Origin: Planctomycetaceae bacterium
Lineage (GTDB): Bacteria > Planctomycetota > Planctomycetia > Pirellulales > Thermoguttaceae
NCBI GenBank assembly: GCA_021372555.1
Contig: JAJFUI010000292.1
Span: 1 to 42,721, forward strand
Length of the DNA stretch: 42,721 bases
Direction of reading: 5' to 3'
Shown: in pieces, positions 33,443-40,926 of the stretch
How positions within the stretch are numbered: the first letter of the stretch is position 1
How the letters are laid out: each line of letters opens with the position of its first letter
Translations under genes and position numbers: made by a program
The notes under the pieces: model-generated
Seen by the model: only the letters and a program-made list of their open reading frames with translations
Database searches by the model: none
Told to the model about the DNA's origin: nothing

Positions 33443-34516
33443 ATGGAGGCGTCAGGCATGAATGGGCGCAAGCAGCAATATCTATTGGGTCCTGCATTGC
33501 CGATGGGCCGCGTCGCGGCCAGTCCGCCAGCAAACTCGGCTGGAACAGCCGTGCTTGCGGTTGAACATGGATCGATGGCAATATCGGCATCAACAGCAGT
33601 GCCACACCGCTTAGCGGCCCCCCAACGTCGCCTGCCGTCCGTCGGGCGAGGCGTCCTTTCGCATCTGCTCCAGGCATCCATGCTGGCCGTGCTGGCGTGG
33701 TTCTGCTGCTTGGTCCTCGGGTCGGCGGCGCCCGCCGCGGCGCCCGCGCCGGATACCGCAGCCGCCAAGACCAACGTTGCCGAAACGCCGGAGTCTGCCG
33801 AAGCCACCCAACACAACTTCATCCCCACAGCGCACATCGGCCGAATCGTCGACGACGCCGGCCCGCTCATGTACGCCATCCTGCTCTGCTCGTTTCTCCT
33901 CGTGGCGTTCTTCCTGGATCGCTGCGTCAACCTGCGCCGCCGGCGTGTTATTCCGAAACCATTCGTAACACGCTTTCTTCAGCAATTGCGCGAAGGCCAG
34001 CTTGATCGTCAGGCGGCCCTCGAACTGTGCGAGGAAAACCGCAGCCCCGTCGCCAACGTCTTTGCCGGCGCAGTGCGAAAGTGGGGACGACCGGGCGTCG
34101 AGGTCGAGCAAGGCGTCATCGACGCCGGCGAGCGAGCGACCAACGGCCTGCGACGTCATCTCCGCGTCTTTTACGGCATCGCCACGGTCGGCCCGCTGCT
34201 CGGCCTGATGGGCACCGTCCTCGGAATGATTCAAACGTTCAACGTCATCGCCGATCCGGCCGCCGACGCCGTTGGCCGCACCGCGCCCTTGGCCGGCGGC
34301 ATTGCCAAGGCCCTGCTGAACACGGCCGGCGGACTCGCGGTGGCGATCCCCGCGTCGATCCTTTACGTCTTTTTCGTCAGCCGCGTTGATCAGTTGGTGA
34401 TCGAGATCGATCGACTCGCCCAAGAGGTCGTCAACGTCATTTCCGCCGAAGACTTGCAGGAAAAGAGGACGCCGACGCCCAAGTCACGTCGTGCCGTCAC
34501 CACGGCGGCAGCCTGA
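33443..34516 (+). CDS. exbB: ExbB/TolQ/MotA-type proton channel protein with long N-terminal extension
   Basis: The 357-residue protein has an extra N-terminal hydrophobic segment (LSHLLQASMLAVLAWFCCLVLGS) and about 35 residues of linker. The ExbB core follows: a first core helix (PLMYAILLCSFLLVAFFLDR), a cytoplasmic region with DRQAALELCEENRSPVANVFAGAV, and the two channel helices, FYGIATVGPLLGLMGTVLGMIQTF and ALLNTAGGLAVAIPASILYVFF. The threonines lining the channel (GTVLG and LNTAGG) are present. ExbB with ExbD converts proton flow into motion of a TonB-type protein. The ATG at 33443 has GGAGAAGG upstream; a later ATG (33458) is possible. exbD follows 44 bases downstream. Confidence 0.92.
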   Translation: MEASGMNGRKQQYLLGPALPMGRVAASPPANSAGTAVLAVEHGSMAISASTAVPHRLAAPQRRLPSVGRGVLSHLLQASMLAVLAWFCCLVLGSAAPAAAPAPDTAAAKTNVAETPESAEATQHNFIPTAHIGRIVDDAGPLMYAILLCSFLLVAFFLDRCVNLRRRRVIPKPFVTRFLQQLREGQLDRQAALELCEENRSPVANVFAGAVRKWGRPGVEVEQGVIDAGERATNGLRRHLRVFYGIATVGPLLGLMGTVLGMIQTFNVIADPAADAVGRTAPLAGGIAKALLNTAGGLAVAIPASILYVFFVSRVDQLVIEIDRLAQEVVNVISAEDLQEKRTPTPKSRRAVTTAAA

Positions 34517-34560
34517 AGCCACCATCCGCATATCGTCATTCGTCATTAGGACTTTCGCCC

Positions 34561-35010
34561 GTGCCCCTCAAGACCCATCTCGACGAGGAACCGACGCTGA
34601 ACCTCACGGCGATGCTCGACGTCATGTTCCTGCTGATCATCTTCTTTATGCTCGGAACTCGCTTTATTGACGAGGAGCGGAAGATCGGCCTCCGCGTCCC
34701 GGAAGTCGTTGACCGCGGCGCGCTCACGGCCGCGCCAGCCCGCAAGGAAGTCAACGTCTATCGCGACGGCGCCATCACCCTCGACAAAGCCACGGTCACC
34801 GTCGACCAGCTCACCACGCGTCTGGCCGCCGCCCGCCGACAATACAGCGACCTCGGCGTCCTGGTTCGCGGCGATGCCCGCGGCCCGTTCCAGAACGTCG
34901 CTACCGTCCTGACCGCCTGCAAACAAGCCGGCATTCGCGACCTGGGCATCACCGTCCGCACCATGTCGGGCAAGGAAGTCCCGGCCGCCGTTCGCGGCGC
35001 AACTCGTTAG
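34561..35010 (+). CDS. exbD: ExbD/TolR-family protein
   Basis: The 149-residue protein begins with a short cytoplasmic end and one membrane helix (LTAMLDVMFLLIIFFML). Its Asp20 is the conserved, proton-carrying residue of ExbD/TolR/MotB. The periplasmic domain (about 40-149) contains NVYRDGAITLDKATVTVDQLTTRLAAARRQYSDLGVLVRGDARGPFQNVATVLTACKQAGIRDLGITV, the usual ExbD pattern. The start is GTG at 34561. The following gene starts two bases after its stop, so the two are surely co-transcribed and probably translationally coupled. Confidence 0.95.
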   Translation: MPLKTHLDEEPTLNLTAMLDVMFLLIIFFMLGTRFIDEERKIGLRVPEVVDRGALTAAPARKEVNVYRDGAITLDKATVTVDQLTTRLAAARRQYSDLGVLVRGDARGPFQNVATVLTACKQAGIRDLGITVRTMSGKEVPAAVRGATR

Positions 35011-35012
35011 AC

Positions 35013-37016
35013 ATGAGCGTCCCGCCGTCAAATCGCCTGCTGGAATTGCTGACCAACATCCAACCGATGCTGGCGATGTTCTGGCTTGGGCTGGCCCTGT
35101 TCTCGGCCGGGCTCGCCGTGCTGCTCTACACCCGCTGGGGCCAGTACAAGCCGCTCCGAAAATGCATGGCCCTCTCGCTGCTGGCTCACCTCCTGCTGGC
35201 GACATACGCCACCACCGTCCAAATCGTGACCCCCACGCCGCCCGCCCCGGCGGTCGTGCAACTGGCCCTCTGCGACGTCCCAGGCGATGCGTCCCGTGGG
35301 GCAGGTGGCCAGCCTGCCAGCACAGCCGACCCGCACGATCAGCCCTGGGAATCCCTCCCAGGCGACACGCCGCCGCGGCCGGAAAAAGCGAAGTCCGAGG
35401 ACAAACTGAAGACGGGGCCGTCCGAGCCAAAACGCTCGGCCCACGCTGACGATCCCCGATTGCCGATCGACAAGCCACTCCGCGACGTCGCTCTGCCCGA
35501 AGCAAAACCGCTTGCTCCGAAACTCGCGGCGAAACCGGCGACGCCCACTCCCCCGCCCCCAGCCATTGCACCGCCGCCTGCCCAGCGTCGCGAGACGGCC
35601 ACGGTCATGCCGCCCGCGCCGTCCGAGTCACACGATCGCGCGGAAGATGACTTGGCGGCGAAGCGGGTCCGCCCATCGTCCGACGACGTGCCGCTGGCCT
35701 TGCTCAAACCTCCGGAAGCGTTGCCGAAAATCAGTGATAGCGACGATGCGAACGCGCCCGACTGGCGATCCGCGCCCCGTGTCGTCGCCGACAGTCGCCA
35801 ATCGGTCCTCACGATGAAGCCATCGGAACGTGCCGCGGACGCTTCGAGCCGATCAGCCGATCGGCCCGAGTCGACGTCCGCCGCGGCCCTGCCCGTAGGA
35901 CTGGCGACCCCATCCACGTCCAACAAGCCGCTGCCCGACGCATATCGGCTTCGCGTCGCGCCCAATCGGGCCGGTGTCGCGCAAAGTCATGGTGGCTCCG
36001 TCGAAACCGAGGCCGCCGTAAAAGCCGCCCTCAAATGGCTCGCCGACAACCAGGCCGCCGACGGCCGCTGGGATCCCCGCTCCCATGACGCCGGCAAGGA
36101 AACCAACGCCCTGGGCCGAACGCGTCCCGGCGCCGGCAGCCACGCCGACACTGCCGTTACCGGACTATCGCTCTTGGCCTTCCTCGCCTCCGGCCACACC
36201 CATCTCGATGGCCCCTACCGCGAGGACGTTCGCCGCGCCGTGGAATACCTGATGCGCGTCCAAGCCGCCGACGGCAATCTCGCTGGTGAGGCAGTCAACT
36301 ACGAGTTCATGTACTGCCACGGAATTGCCACGTGCGCGCTGAGCGAAGCCTACGGTATGACCCACGACGGTCGCCTTCACGATCCACTCCGCCGAGCCAT
36401 TGCCTACACGCTTGCCGCTCAGGATCCCATCGGCGGCGGCTGGCGTTACAGGCCCCGCGACTCCGGCGACACCAGCCAGCTTGGCTGGCAACTGATGGCG
36501 CTCAAGAGCGCCGAACTGGCCGGCATTCCAATCCCCGACGCGACTCGCCAAGGCGTTGTCCGATACCTGCGCAGCGTTTCGTCCGGTCAGTCCGGCGGCC
36601 GCGCCTCGTATCGCCCCGGCGAGCAGGCAACCCGCTCCATGTCCGCCGAGGCCCTCGTCTGCTGGCAGTTCCTCGGCCTCCCTCGCCACCATCCCGCATG
36701 CGACGAAGCCGGCGATTTCATCCTCGGCGAACTGCCCAGCGAAGGTCAGAGCAACGTCTACTATTGGTACTACGCCACCCTGGCCATGTACCAACTGCAA
36801 GGCGTTCACTGGCAGCGGTGGAACGAGTCGCTGCGCTCCACCGTCGTTAACCGCCAGGTGAAGAGCGGCCCCCTGGCCGGCTCCTGGAACACCGACGACC
36901 TCTGGGGTGGCTACGGCGGCCGCGTCTACACCACCGCCCTATCGACGCTAATCCTCGAAGTCTACTACCGCTTCCTGCCAATCTACGGAGCCACGCCGCC
37001 GGGGGGAAGTCACTAG
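35013..37016 (+). CDS. TonB-like membrane protein with squalene-cyclase/prenyltransferase-type toroid domain
   Basis: The 667-residue protein has two N-terminal hydrophobic segments (MLAMFWLGLALFSAGLAVLLY and CMALSLLAHLLLATYATTVQ). The second contains S-x3-H (Ser55, His59), the motif that makes TonB and TolA respond to ExbB/ExbD. A long Pro/Ala/charged linker follows (about 74-325). The C-terminal domain (about 330-665) has repeated alpha-helix pairs of the prenyltransferase/squalene-oxidase class: ALKWLADNQAADGRW, AVEYLMRVQAADGNL, AIAYTLAAQDPIGGGWRY (QW-like). No DXDD cyclase motif is visible, so it is probably not a cyclase. Anchor, linker and periplasmic domain mimic TonB with a replaced end domain. 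It is directly coupled to exbD. Confidence 0.85.
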   Translation: MSVPPSNRLLELLTNIQPMLAMFWLGLALFSAGLAVLLYTRWGQYKPLRKCMALSLLAHLLLATYATTVQIVTPTPPAPAVVQLALCDVPGDASRGAGGQPASTADPHDQPWESLPGDTPPRPEKAKSEDKLKTGPSEPKRSAHADDPRLPIDKPLRDVALPEAKPLAPKLAAKPATPTPPPPAIAPPPAQRRETATVMPPAPSESHDRAEDDLAAKRVRPSSDDVPLALLKPPEALPKISDSDDANAPDWRSAPRVVADSRQSVLTMKPSERAADASSRSADRPESTSAAALPVGLATPSTSNKPLPDAYRLRVAPNRAGVAQSHGGSVETEAAVKAALKWLADNQAADGRWDPRSHDAGKETNALGRTRPGAGSHADTAVTGLSLLAFLASGHTHLDGPYREDVRRAVEYLMRVQAADGNLAGEAVNYEFMYCHGIATCALSEAYGMTHDGRLHDPLRRAIAYTLAAQDPIGGGWRYRPRDSGDTSQLGWQLMALKSAELAGIPIPDATRQGVVRYLRSVSSGQSGGRASYRPGEQATRSMSAEALVCWQFLGLPRHHPACDEAGDFILGELPSEGQSNVYYWYYATLAMYQLQGVHWQRWNESLRSTVVNRQVKSGPLAGSWNTDDLWGGYGGRVYTTALSTLILEVYYRFLPIYGATPPGGSH

Positions 37017-37059
37017 CAGTTGCGAAGCCGCGTCACCGTCAAGCTCACGCCGACGCTCA

Positions 37060-37140
37060 CCAGGGCCGATCACTTTTCCAGGATGTTGGGGTGGCGGTTC
37101 CACTGCCACGCCCGAATTGCGGCATTTTTCCGGAGTGCCA
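37060..37140. mobile_element. MITE-like element, copy 3 (right end lost)
   Basis: The copy starts CCAGGGCCGATCAC and continues TTTTCCAGGATG, GGGGTGGCGGTTCCACTGCC and GCCCGAATTGCGGCATTTTTC, matching copies 1 and 2. After about 37127 similarity stops and neither the right inverted repeat nor a target duplication can be found. The tatA promoter begins about 40 bases further on, so the right part was deleted or diverged. Confidence 0.8.
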
Positions 37141-37178
37141 CGTTCACATCCCGGCTTACAGTCGGTGTTTGGGCCGGT

Positions 37179-37206
37179 TTGACACCACCGCAGCACCCTG
37201 TACAAT
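37179..37206 (+). promoter_or_regulatory. Promoter of tatA
   Basis: TTGACA (37179-37184) and TACAAT (37201-37206) are separated by 16 bases. It is the closest match to consensus in the window and lies 52 bases before the tatA ATG. Confidence 0.75.
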
Positions 37207-37258
37207 GTGAGTGGCTGTCTATCGAGTGCTTTGTGTCTTGCCTAGGAGCGCTATCCCT

Positions 37259-37495
37259 ATGGGTGGACTTTCCGTATTTCACTGGGCGATCATCGCGATC
37301 GTCGTCTTCCTGCTATTCGGCAATCGCCTTCCGAGCGTCATGCGGTCGCTGGGCCAAGGAGTTGTCGAGTTCAAAAAGGGCCTCCAGGGCATCGAGGACG
37401 ACGTCAAGGCCGCGGGCAGAATCGAAGAGCAGCCCGCCAAGCCGGAAGCTAAACAGGAAGCCAAGGCGCCCGAAACCGAGCCAGCCCAGAAGTAG
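37259..37495 (+). CDS. tatA: TatA/TatE-family translocase subunit, first copy
   Basis: The 78-residue protein has one membrane helix (VFHWAIIAIVVFLLFGNRLP) with the family FG..LP hinge. The amphipathic helix follows (VMRSLGQGVVEFKKGLQGIEDD), then a charged tail. TatA polymerises to form the pore for folded proteins exported with twin-arginine signals; one such substrate is encoded at 27026. Start at ATG 37259 with AGGAG upstream; a longer frame from 37211 would overlap the promoter. The second TatA gene follows after 52 bases. Confidence 0.92.
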   Translation: MGGLSVFHWAIIAIVVFLLFGNRLPSVMRSLGQGVVEFKKGLQGIEDDVKAAGRIEEQPAKPEAKQEAKAPETEPAQK

Positions 37496-37547
37496 CCGTG
37501 CTCGTAAGGCGGCGTTCAAGAGTTCGACGAATGTCGGACGCTAGCGT

Positions 37548-37835
37548 ATGTGCCCGCTGTTTGCATTCCTCGACAACCCGATGATGCTCTTGATGCTCGG
37601 CGTCCTCGCCGTGCTACTGTTCGGCGAGCGTCTGCCCGAGGTCGCCCAGCGCTTCGGCCGCGGCATGGCCGAGTTCAAGAAGGGCATCCACGGTATCCAG
37701 CAGGATATCCAAGGAGCGATCGACTCCGCAACCACAGCGGACGCCGCACCGTCAACGCCAACGCGCCTCGACGCCCCGTCCGAAGATCGTGAGGAGCCCA
37801 CCGCTCCCAAGTTCGAGCCCCCACCTTCCCCTTGA
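37548..37835 (+). CDS. tatA: TatA/TatE-family translocase subunit, second copy
   Basis: The 95-residue protein again has one helix (NPMMLLMLGVLAVLLFGERLP), the FG..LP hinge and an amphipathic helix (VAQRFGRGMAEFKKGIHGIQQD), then a Pro/acidic tail. It is similar to but clearly diverged from its neighbour, so it is a paralog rather than a recent duplicate. One may serve as TatB, though both have the TatA-type charge pattern. An internal Met (37581) could also be used. tatC is not in the window. Confidence 0.9.
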   Translation: MCPLFAFLDNPMMLLMLGVLAVLLFGERLPEVAQRFGRGMAEFKKGIHGIQQDIQGAIDSATTADAAPSTPTRLDAPSEDREEPTAPKFEPPPSP

Positions 37836-37860
37836 AGTCTCCCGCTGTTTCCGCTAGACT
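37832..37860 (+). promoter_or_regulatory. Promoter of tRNA-Val
   Basis: TTGAAG (37832-37837) and TAGACT (37855-37860), spacing exactly 17, end twelve bases before the tRNA. It overlaps the stop codon of the second tatA gene. Confidence 0.7.
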
Positions 37861-37872
37861 TCGTAATCCCTC

Positions 37873-37946
37873 GGGCGGCTAGCTCAGTTGGTTAGAGCGC
37901 CATCCTCACACGGTGGAAGTCGGAGGTTCGAGTCCTCTGCCGCCCA
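37873..37946 (+). tRNA. tRNA-Val (CAC)
   Basis: Acceptor GGGCGGC pairs with GCCGCCC. The D-arm GCTC/GAGC is present. The anticodon stem CCATC/GGTGG holds a loop CTCACAC with anticodon CAC. The T-arm with TTCGA is present, and the discriminator is A. 3' CCA is not encoded. Confidence 0.97.
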
Positions 37947-37953
37947 CACACCG

Positions 37954-37979
37954 AAACCCCGGCCAGTCCGGGGTTTTTT
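37954..37979 (+). terminator. Rho-independent terminator of tRNA-Val
   Basis: CCCCGG-CCAGT-CCGGGG followed by six T residues, 8 bases after the tRNA end. Confidence 0.92.
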
Positions 37980-38138
37980 GTTTCTTGAGAACATGGCTAT
38001 CCCTTGGCCCGACCGCATCGGCGCGCGGATGCCAAGCGGACACAGAACTCCCGGGCGATTACAGCGTCGCGGGCGTAGCCTAAGTCGGCGTGCAGCGGTC
38101 GCCACTCATCGCCTCACGCCCTCACCGCGTCCCGCGGC

Positions 38139-39332
38139 CTACGTGTGATAATCCGCGTTGAGCCGCACGTACTCCGCCGTGAGGTCTGCCGTCCAGAAGC
38201 GGCTGCTGGCCGATCCCTCACTGAAATCGAGCTGGATCAGCGTGTCGCGGTGATCGCGGATTGATGTCGAGACTTCCTGCCCGTTGAACTCGACCGGCGT
38301 GCCGTGCTGGTAAAGCAGAAAGCCGTTCAGCCGTAGCGTAACCCCGTTTGGATCGAACGGCACTCCCGCATAGCCGGCCGCCGAGACAATTCGGCCCCAG
38401 TTCGGGTCGGCGCCGTGCAAAGCCGTCTTCACCAGCGGGCTGTTCGCCACCGTCCGGGCGATCTCTTGCGACGTCTCTCGGCTAGCGCAGCCGCCAACCT
38501 CGATCGTGATCAGATGCGTCGCGCCCTCGCCGTCGCCCGCGATCGCCTTCGCCAGGTCGACGCACACTTCCGTCAGCGCCTTCTGGAAGGTGGCCAACCC
38601 TTCTCCCGCAAGCGGCTTCCCGCCGGCCGCGCCGTTGGCCAGCAGCAACACCGTGTCATTGGTGCTCATATGGCCGTCGACGCTCATGCAGTTGAAGCTC
38701 TCCTGCGTTGCAGTGCTCAGCGACGCCTGCGCAACCTGCGGCGCAATTGCCGCGTCGGTGAGGATCAGCCCGAGCATCGTGGCCATGTTCGGCCCCATCA
38801 TCGCCGCGCCCTTGGCCATGCCCGTAACCTGGATTTCCACGCCGTCGATGGTCAGCGTCCGGTGCGCCACCTTGTAGATCGTGTCGGTCGTCAGCATGCC
38901 GCGTGCGGCGGCCACCAGCGATGTCTCGCTTCGGCCCAGCTTCACGGCCGCGGCCGAGATGCCCTGGCCGATCTTGTCCATCGGCAAGAACGAGCCGATG
39001 ACGCCCGTCGAGAGCACCAGCGCCTGATCCGGCTCCGCGCCGCAGGCGACCGCCGCTAGCCGAGCCATTTCCTCGGCGTCGCGCAATCCCCGCTCGCCCG
39101 TGCAGGCGTTTGCCACGCCGGAACAAATCGCCACGGCCCGAATCCGGTCGCTCGGCGTACGACTGCGATCCAACGCGACGGGAGCGGCATAAACCAAGTT
39201 CTGCGTATACACGCCCGCCGCGCTGGCCGGAGTCTCCGAAACCACCAACGAAAGGTCGTGCTTCCGCCGATCCCGCTTAATCCGGCAATGCACGCCGGCC
39301 ATCAAGAAGCCCTTGGGAACGGAAACGGCCAT
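38139..39332 (-). CDS. argJ: Bifunctional glutamate N-acetyltransferase/ornithine acetyltransferase ArgJ
   Basis: ArgJ recycles the acetyl group from N-acetylornithine to glutamate in arginine synthesis. The 397-residue precursor has the family text CSGVANACTGERG (70-82), LSTGVIGSFLPMDKI, MLTTDTIYK, and the self-cleavage site MAKGAAMMGPNMATMLG. The peptide bond before Thr185 (Ala-Thr) is cut, and Thr185 becomes the nucleophile. The start at 39332 (MAVSVPKGF) has GGGGAGA upstream; an ATG at 39347 is possible. It follows argC by 19 bases in one operon, so this is the linear acetyl-cycling arginine pathway. Whether it is mono- or bifunctional cannot be told. Confidence 0.96.
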   Translation of the reverse strand: MAVSVPKGFLMAGVHCRIKRDRRKHDLSLVVSETPASAAGVYTQNLVYAAPVALDRSRTPSDRIRAVAICSGVANACTGERGLRDAEEMARLAAVACGAEPDQALVLSTGVIGSFLPMDKIGQGISAAAVKLGRSETSLVAAARGMLTTDTIYKVAHRTLTIDGVEIQVTGMAKGAAMMGPNMATMLGLILTDAAIAPQVAQASLSTATQESFNCMSVDGHMSTNDTVLLLANGAAGGKPLAGEGLATFQKALTEVCVDLAKAIAGDGEGATHLITIEVGGCASRETSQEIARTVANSPLVKTALHGADPNWGRIVSAAGYAGVPFDPNGVTLRLNGFLLYQHGTPVEFNGQEVSTSIRDHRDTLIQLDFSEGSASSRFWTADLTAEYVRLNADYHT

Positions 39333-39351
39333 GTTCAATCTCCCCATGCGA

Positions 39352-40359
39352 CTACAACGCCGTCGTCTCGCCGTAGCCGAACATCAGATTGAAATTCTGC
39401 ACGGCCGCGCCGGCGGCGCCCTTAATCAAGTTGTCCAAACAGCTGAAGCAAACTACCCGCCCGCGAACCACTCGCGCGGTGATATCGCAGAAATTCGTCC
39501 CCGTCGAGTCCTTCGTCCCCGGCAGATGGTCCACCACGCGCACGAACGGCTCGTCCTCGTAAAAATCGCGAATGGTCTGCAGCACCTTCTCTTCGGTCAC
39601 TTCGCGGGTCGGCTGTGCGTACGCGCTCGTCAAGATGCCGCGATCCATCGGCGTCAGGTGCGGTGCAAATACCACCTCGACCGTCGTACCGGCGGCCATT
39701 CCGAGCACCTGCTCGATTTCCGGCTGGTGGCGGTGCCGGCCCACATTGTACGCCGAAATGCTCTCGTTGCACTCCGGATAGTGCGCCGTCAACTTCAGTG
39801 TGCGTCCCGCGCCCGTCACCCCGCTCTTCGAGTCGATGATGATCGACTTCGGGTCAATCATGCCGGCCTTCAGCAGCGGCGTCAGGGCCAGAATGGCCGT
39901 CGTCGGATAGCAACCCGGATTTGCCACCAACTGCGCCGGCGGAATCTTCTCGCGGAACAGTTCCGGCAGCCCGTAGACCACCTTGCCAAGCCGGGCCGCG
40001 TCAACGTGCTTCAAGCCGTACCACTGCTCGTAAACCGCTGGATCATTCAGCCGATAGTCAGCGCTGAAGTCCACGACCCGACGCCCCGCGTCTAGCAAAG
40101 CCGGAATCACCGCCGCGCTTGCCCCATGCGGCAAACAACTGAAGACGCACTCCGCCCTCGCGGCCACCTCCGCCGGACTGAGGTCTTCCAGCCGCAGATC
40201 GAGCCGCGCGGTCAGCGAGGGATGGATCATCGCAATGTGCGGCTGCCCCTCTTGCCGACTGGTGACGGCCACTATCTCCGCCCCCGGATGACGCAACAAA
40301 ATCTTGATCAGTTCGAGCGCCGTGTACCCCGTCGCGCCCAGAATCGCAATGCGTGTCAT
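39352..40359 (-). CDS. argC: N-acetyl-gamma-glutamyl-phosphate reductase ArgC
   Basis: ArgC makes N-acetylglutamate semialdehyde with NADPH in arginine synthesis. The 335-residue protein has the nucleotide loop [11 protein letters not shown] (8-18) and FSCLPHGAS. The active-site VANPGCYPT carries Cys150. The substrate region is [13 protein letters not shown], and [15 protein letters not shown] is characteristic of the family. It is first of the argC-argJ pair on the minus strand, downstream of tRNA-Asp and its terminator. Confidence 0.97.
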   Translation of the reverse strand: MTRIAILGATGYTALELIKILLRHPGAEIVAVTSRQEGQPHIAMIHPSLTARLDLRLEDLSPAEVAARAECVFSCLPHGASAAVIPALLDAGRRVVDFSADYRLNDPAVYEQWYGLKHVDAARLGKVVYGLPELFREKIPPAQLVANPGCYPTTAILALTPLLKAGMIDPKSIIIDSKSGVTGAGRTLKLTAHYPECNESISAYNVGRHRHQPEIEQVLGMAAGTTVEVVFAPHLTPMDRGILTSAYAQPTREVTEEKVLQTIRDFYEDEPFVRVVDHLPGTKDSTGTNFCDITARVVRGRVVCFSCLDNLIKGAAGAAVQNFNLMFGYGETTAL

Positions 40360-40511
40360 GAGACTAAGTCCGTCCGGCCACCTCGGTCACATCAATACAA
40401 ACCATCAAGTATAAAGACGCCGCCACCTGTCGCCAAGGGGACCGTGCCCTACCGAAAGGGCCGGTCGTGCCGCTGTTAACAACAATGTCGACGTTGAAAG
40501 GTTTGCCCAAG

Positions 40512-40547
40512 AAAAGCAAAAGTCCCAGCAACCTTCCGATTGCTGGG
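40512..40547 (-). terminator. Rho-independent terminator of tRNA-Asp
   Basis: On the minus strand, CCCAGCAA pairs with TTGCTGGG and is followed by ACTTTTGCTTTT. Confidence 0.85.
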
Positions 40548-40558
40548 CCTTGTGCAAG

Positions 40559-40632
<74 letters not shown>

Positions 40633-40644
40633 GGCAAACGCTCA

Positions 40645-40672
40645 ATTATACAGCGGAACTTGGCCGTCGCAA
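40645..40672 (-). promoter_or_regulatory. Promoter of tRNA-Asp
   Basis: On the minus strand, TTGCGA (40672-40667) and a perfect TATAAT (40650-40645) are separated by 16 bases. The -10 ends 12 bases before the tRNA, the same distance as for tRNA-Val. Confidence 0.75.
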
Positions 40673-40761
40673 GAGCACCCGCCACCCCATTTCATAACCT
40701 AGACTTCACTAAGGGGCATGACTTTGCGCGCGGGCTTATCTACTGTCGGAGACCCCTTCTA

Positions 40762-40896
40762 ATGGGCCATTACTGTCACGATGTCTTACGCTATCTCGAC
40801 CGCCTCAGCCCTCACCAATGGCTACTGGTCTTAGCTGCTGTGATCGTGGTCGGCCTATTCTGCATGCGCGGCTTCGGCTCCCGATCGCACTTCTAA
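40762..40896 (+). CDS. 44-residue single-span membrane peptide
   Basis: The frame reads a short polar start (MGHYCHDVLRYLDRLSPHQ), then one hydrophobic helix (WLLVLAAVIVVGLFCMRGFG) and SRSHF. GGAG precedes the ATG by about ten bases. A longer upstream frame crosses the tRNA-Asp gene and is not credible. It sits 30 bases before a membrane-anchored diguanylate cyclase on the same strand. No known family is assigned; I rate it likely because of its ribosome site, clean topology and position. Confidence 0.55.
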   Translation: MGHYCHDVLRYLDRLSPHQWLLVLAAVIVVGLFCMRGFGSRSHF

Positions 40897-40926
40897 ACCC
40901 ACGGCACCGCGGCAAGGATCATCAGA

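Noticed and set aside
35013..37016. Calling the toroid protein a squalene-hopene cyclase to complete the hpn pathway
   Set aside because: No DXDD motif is seen, the protein has TonB-like anchor and linker, and it belongs to the exbB/exbD operon.
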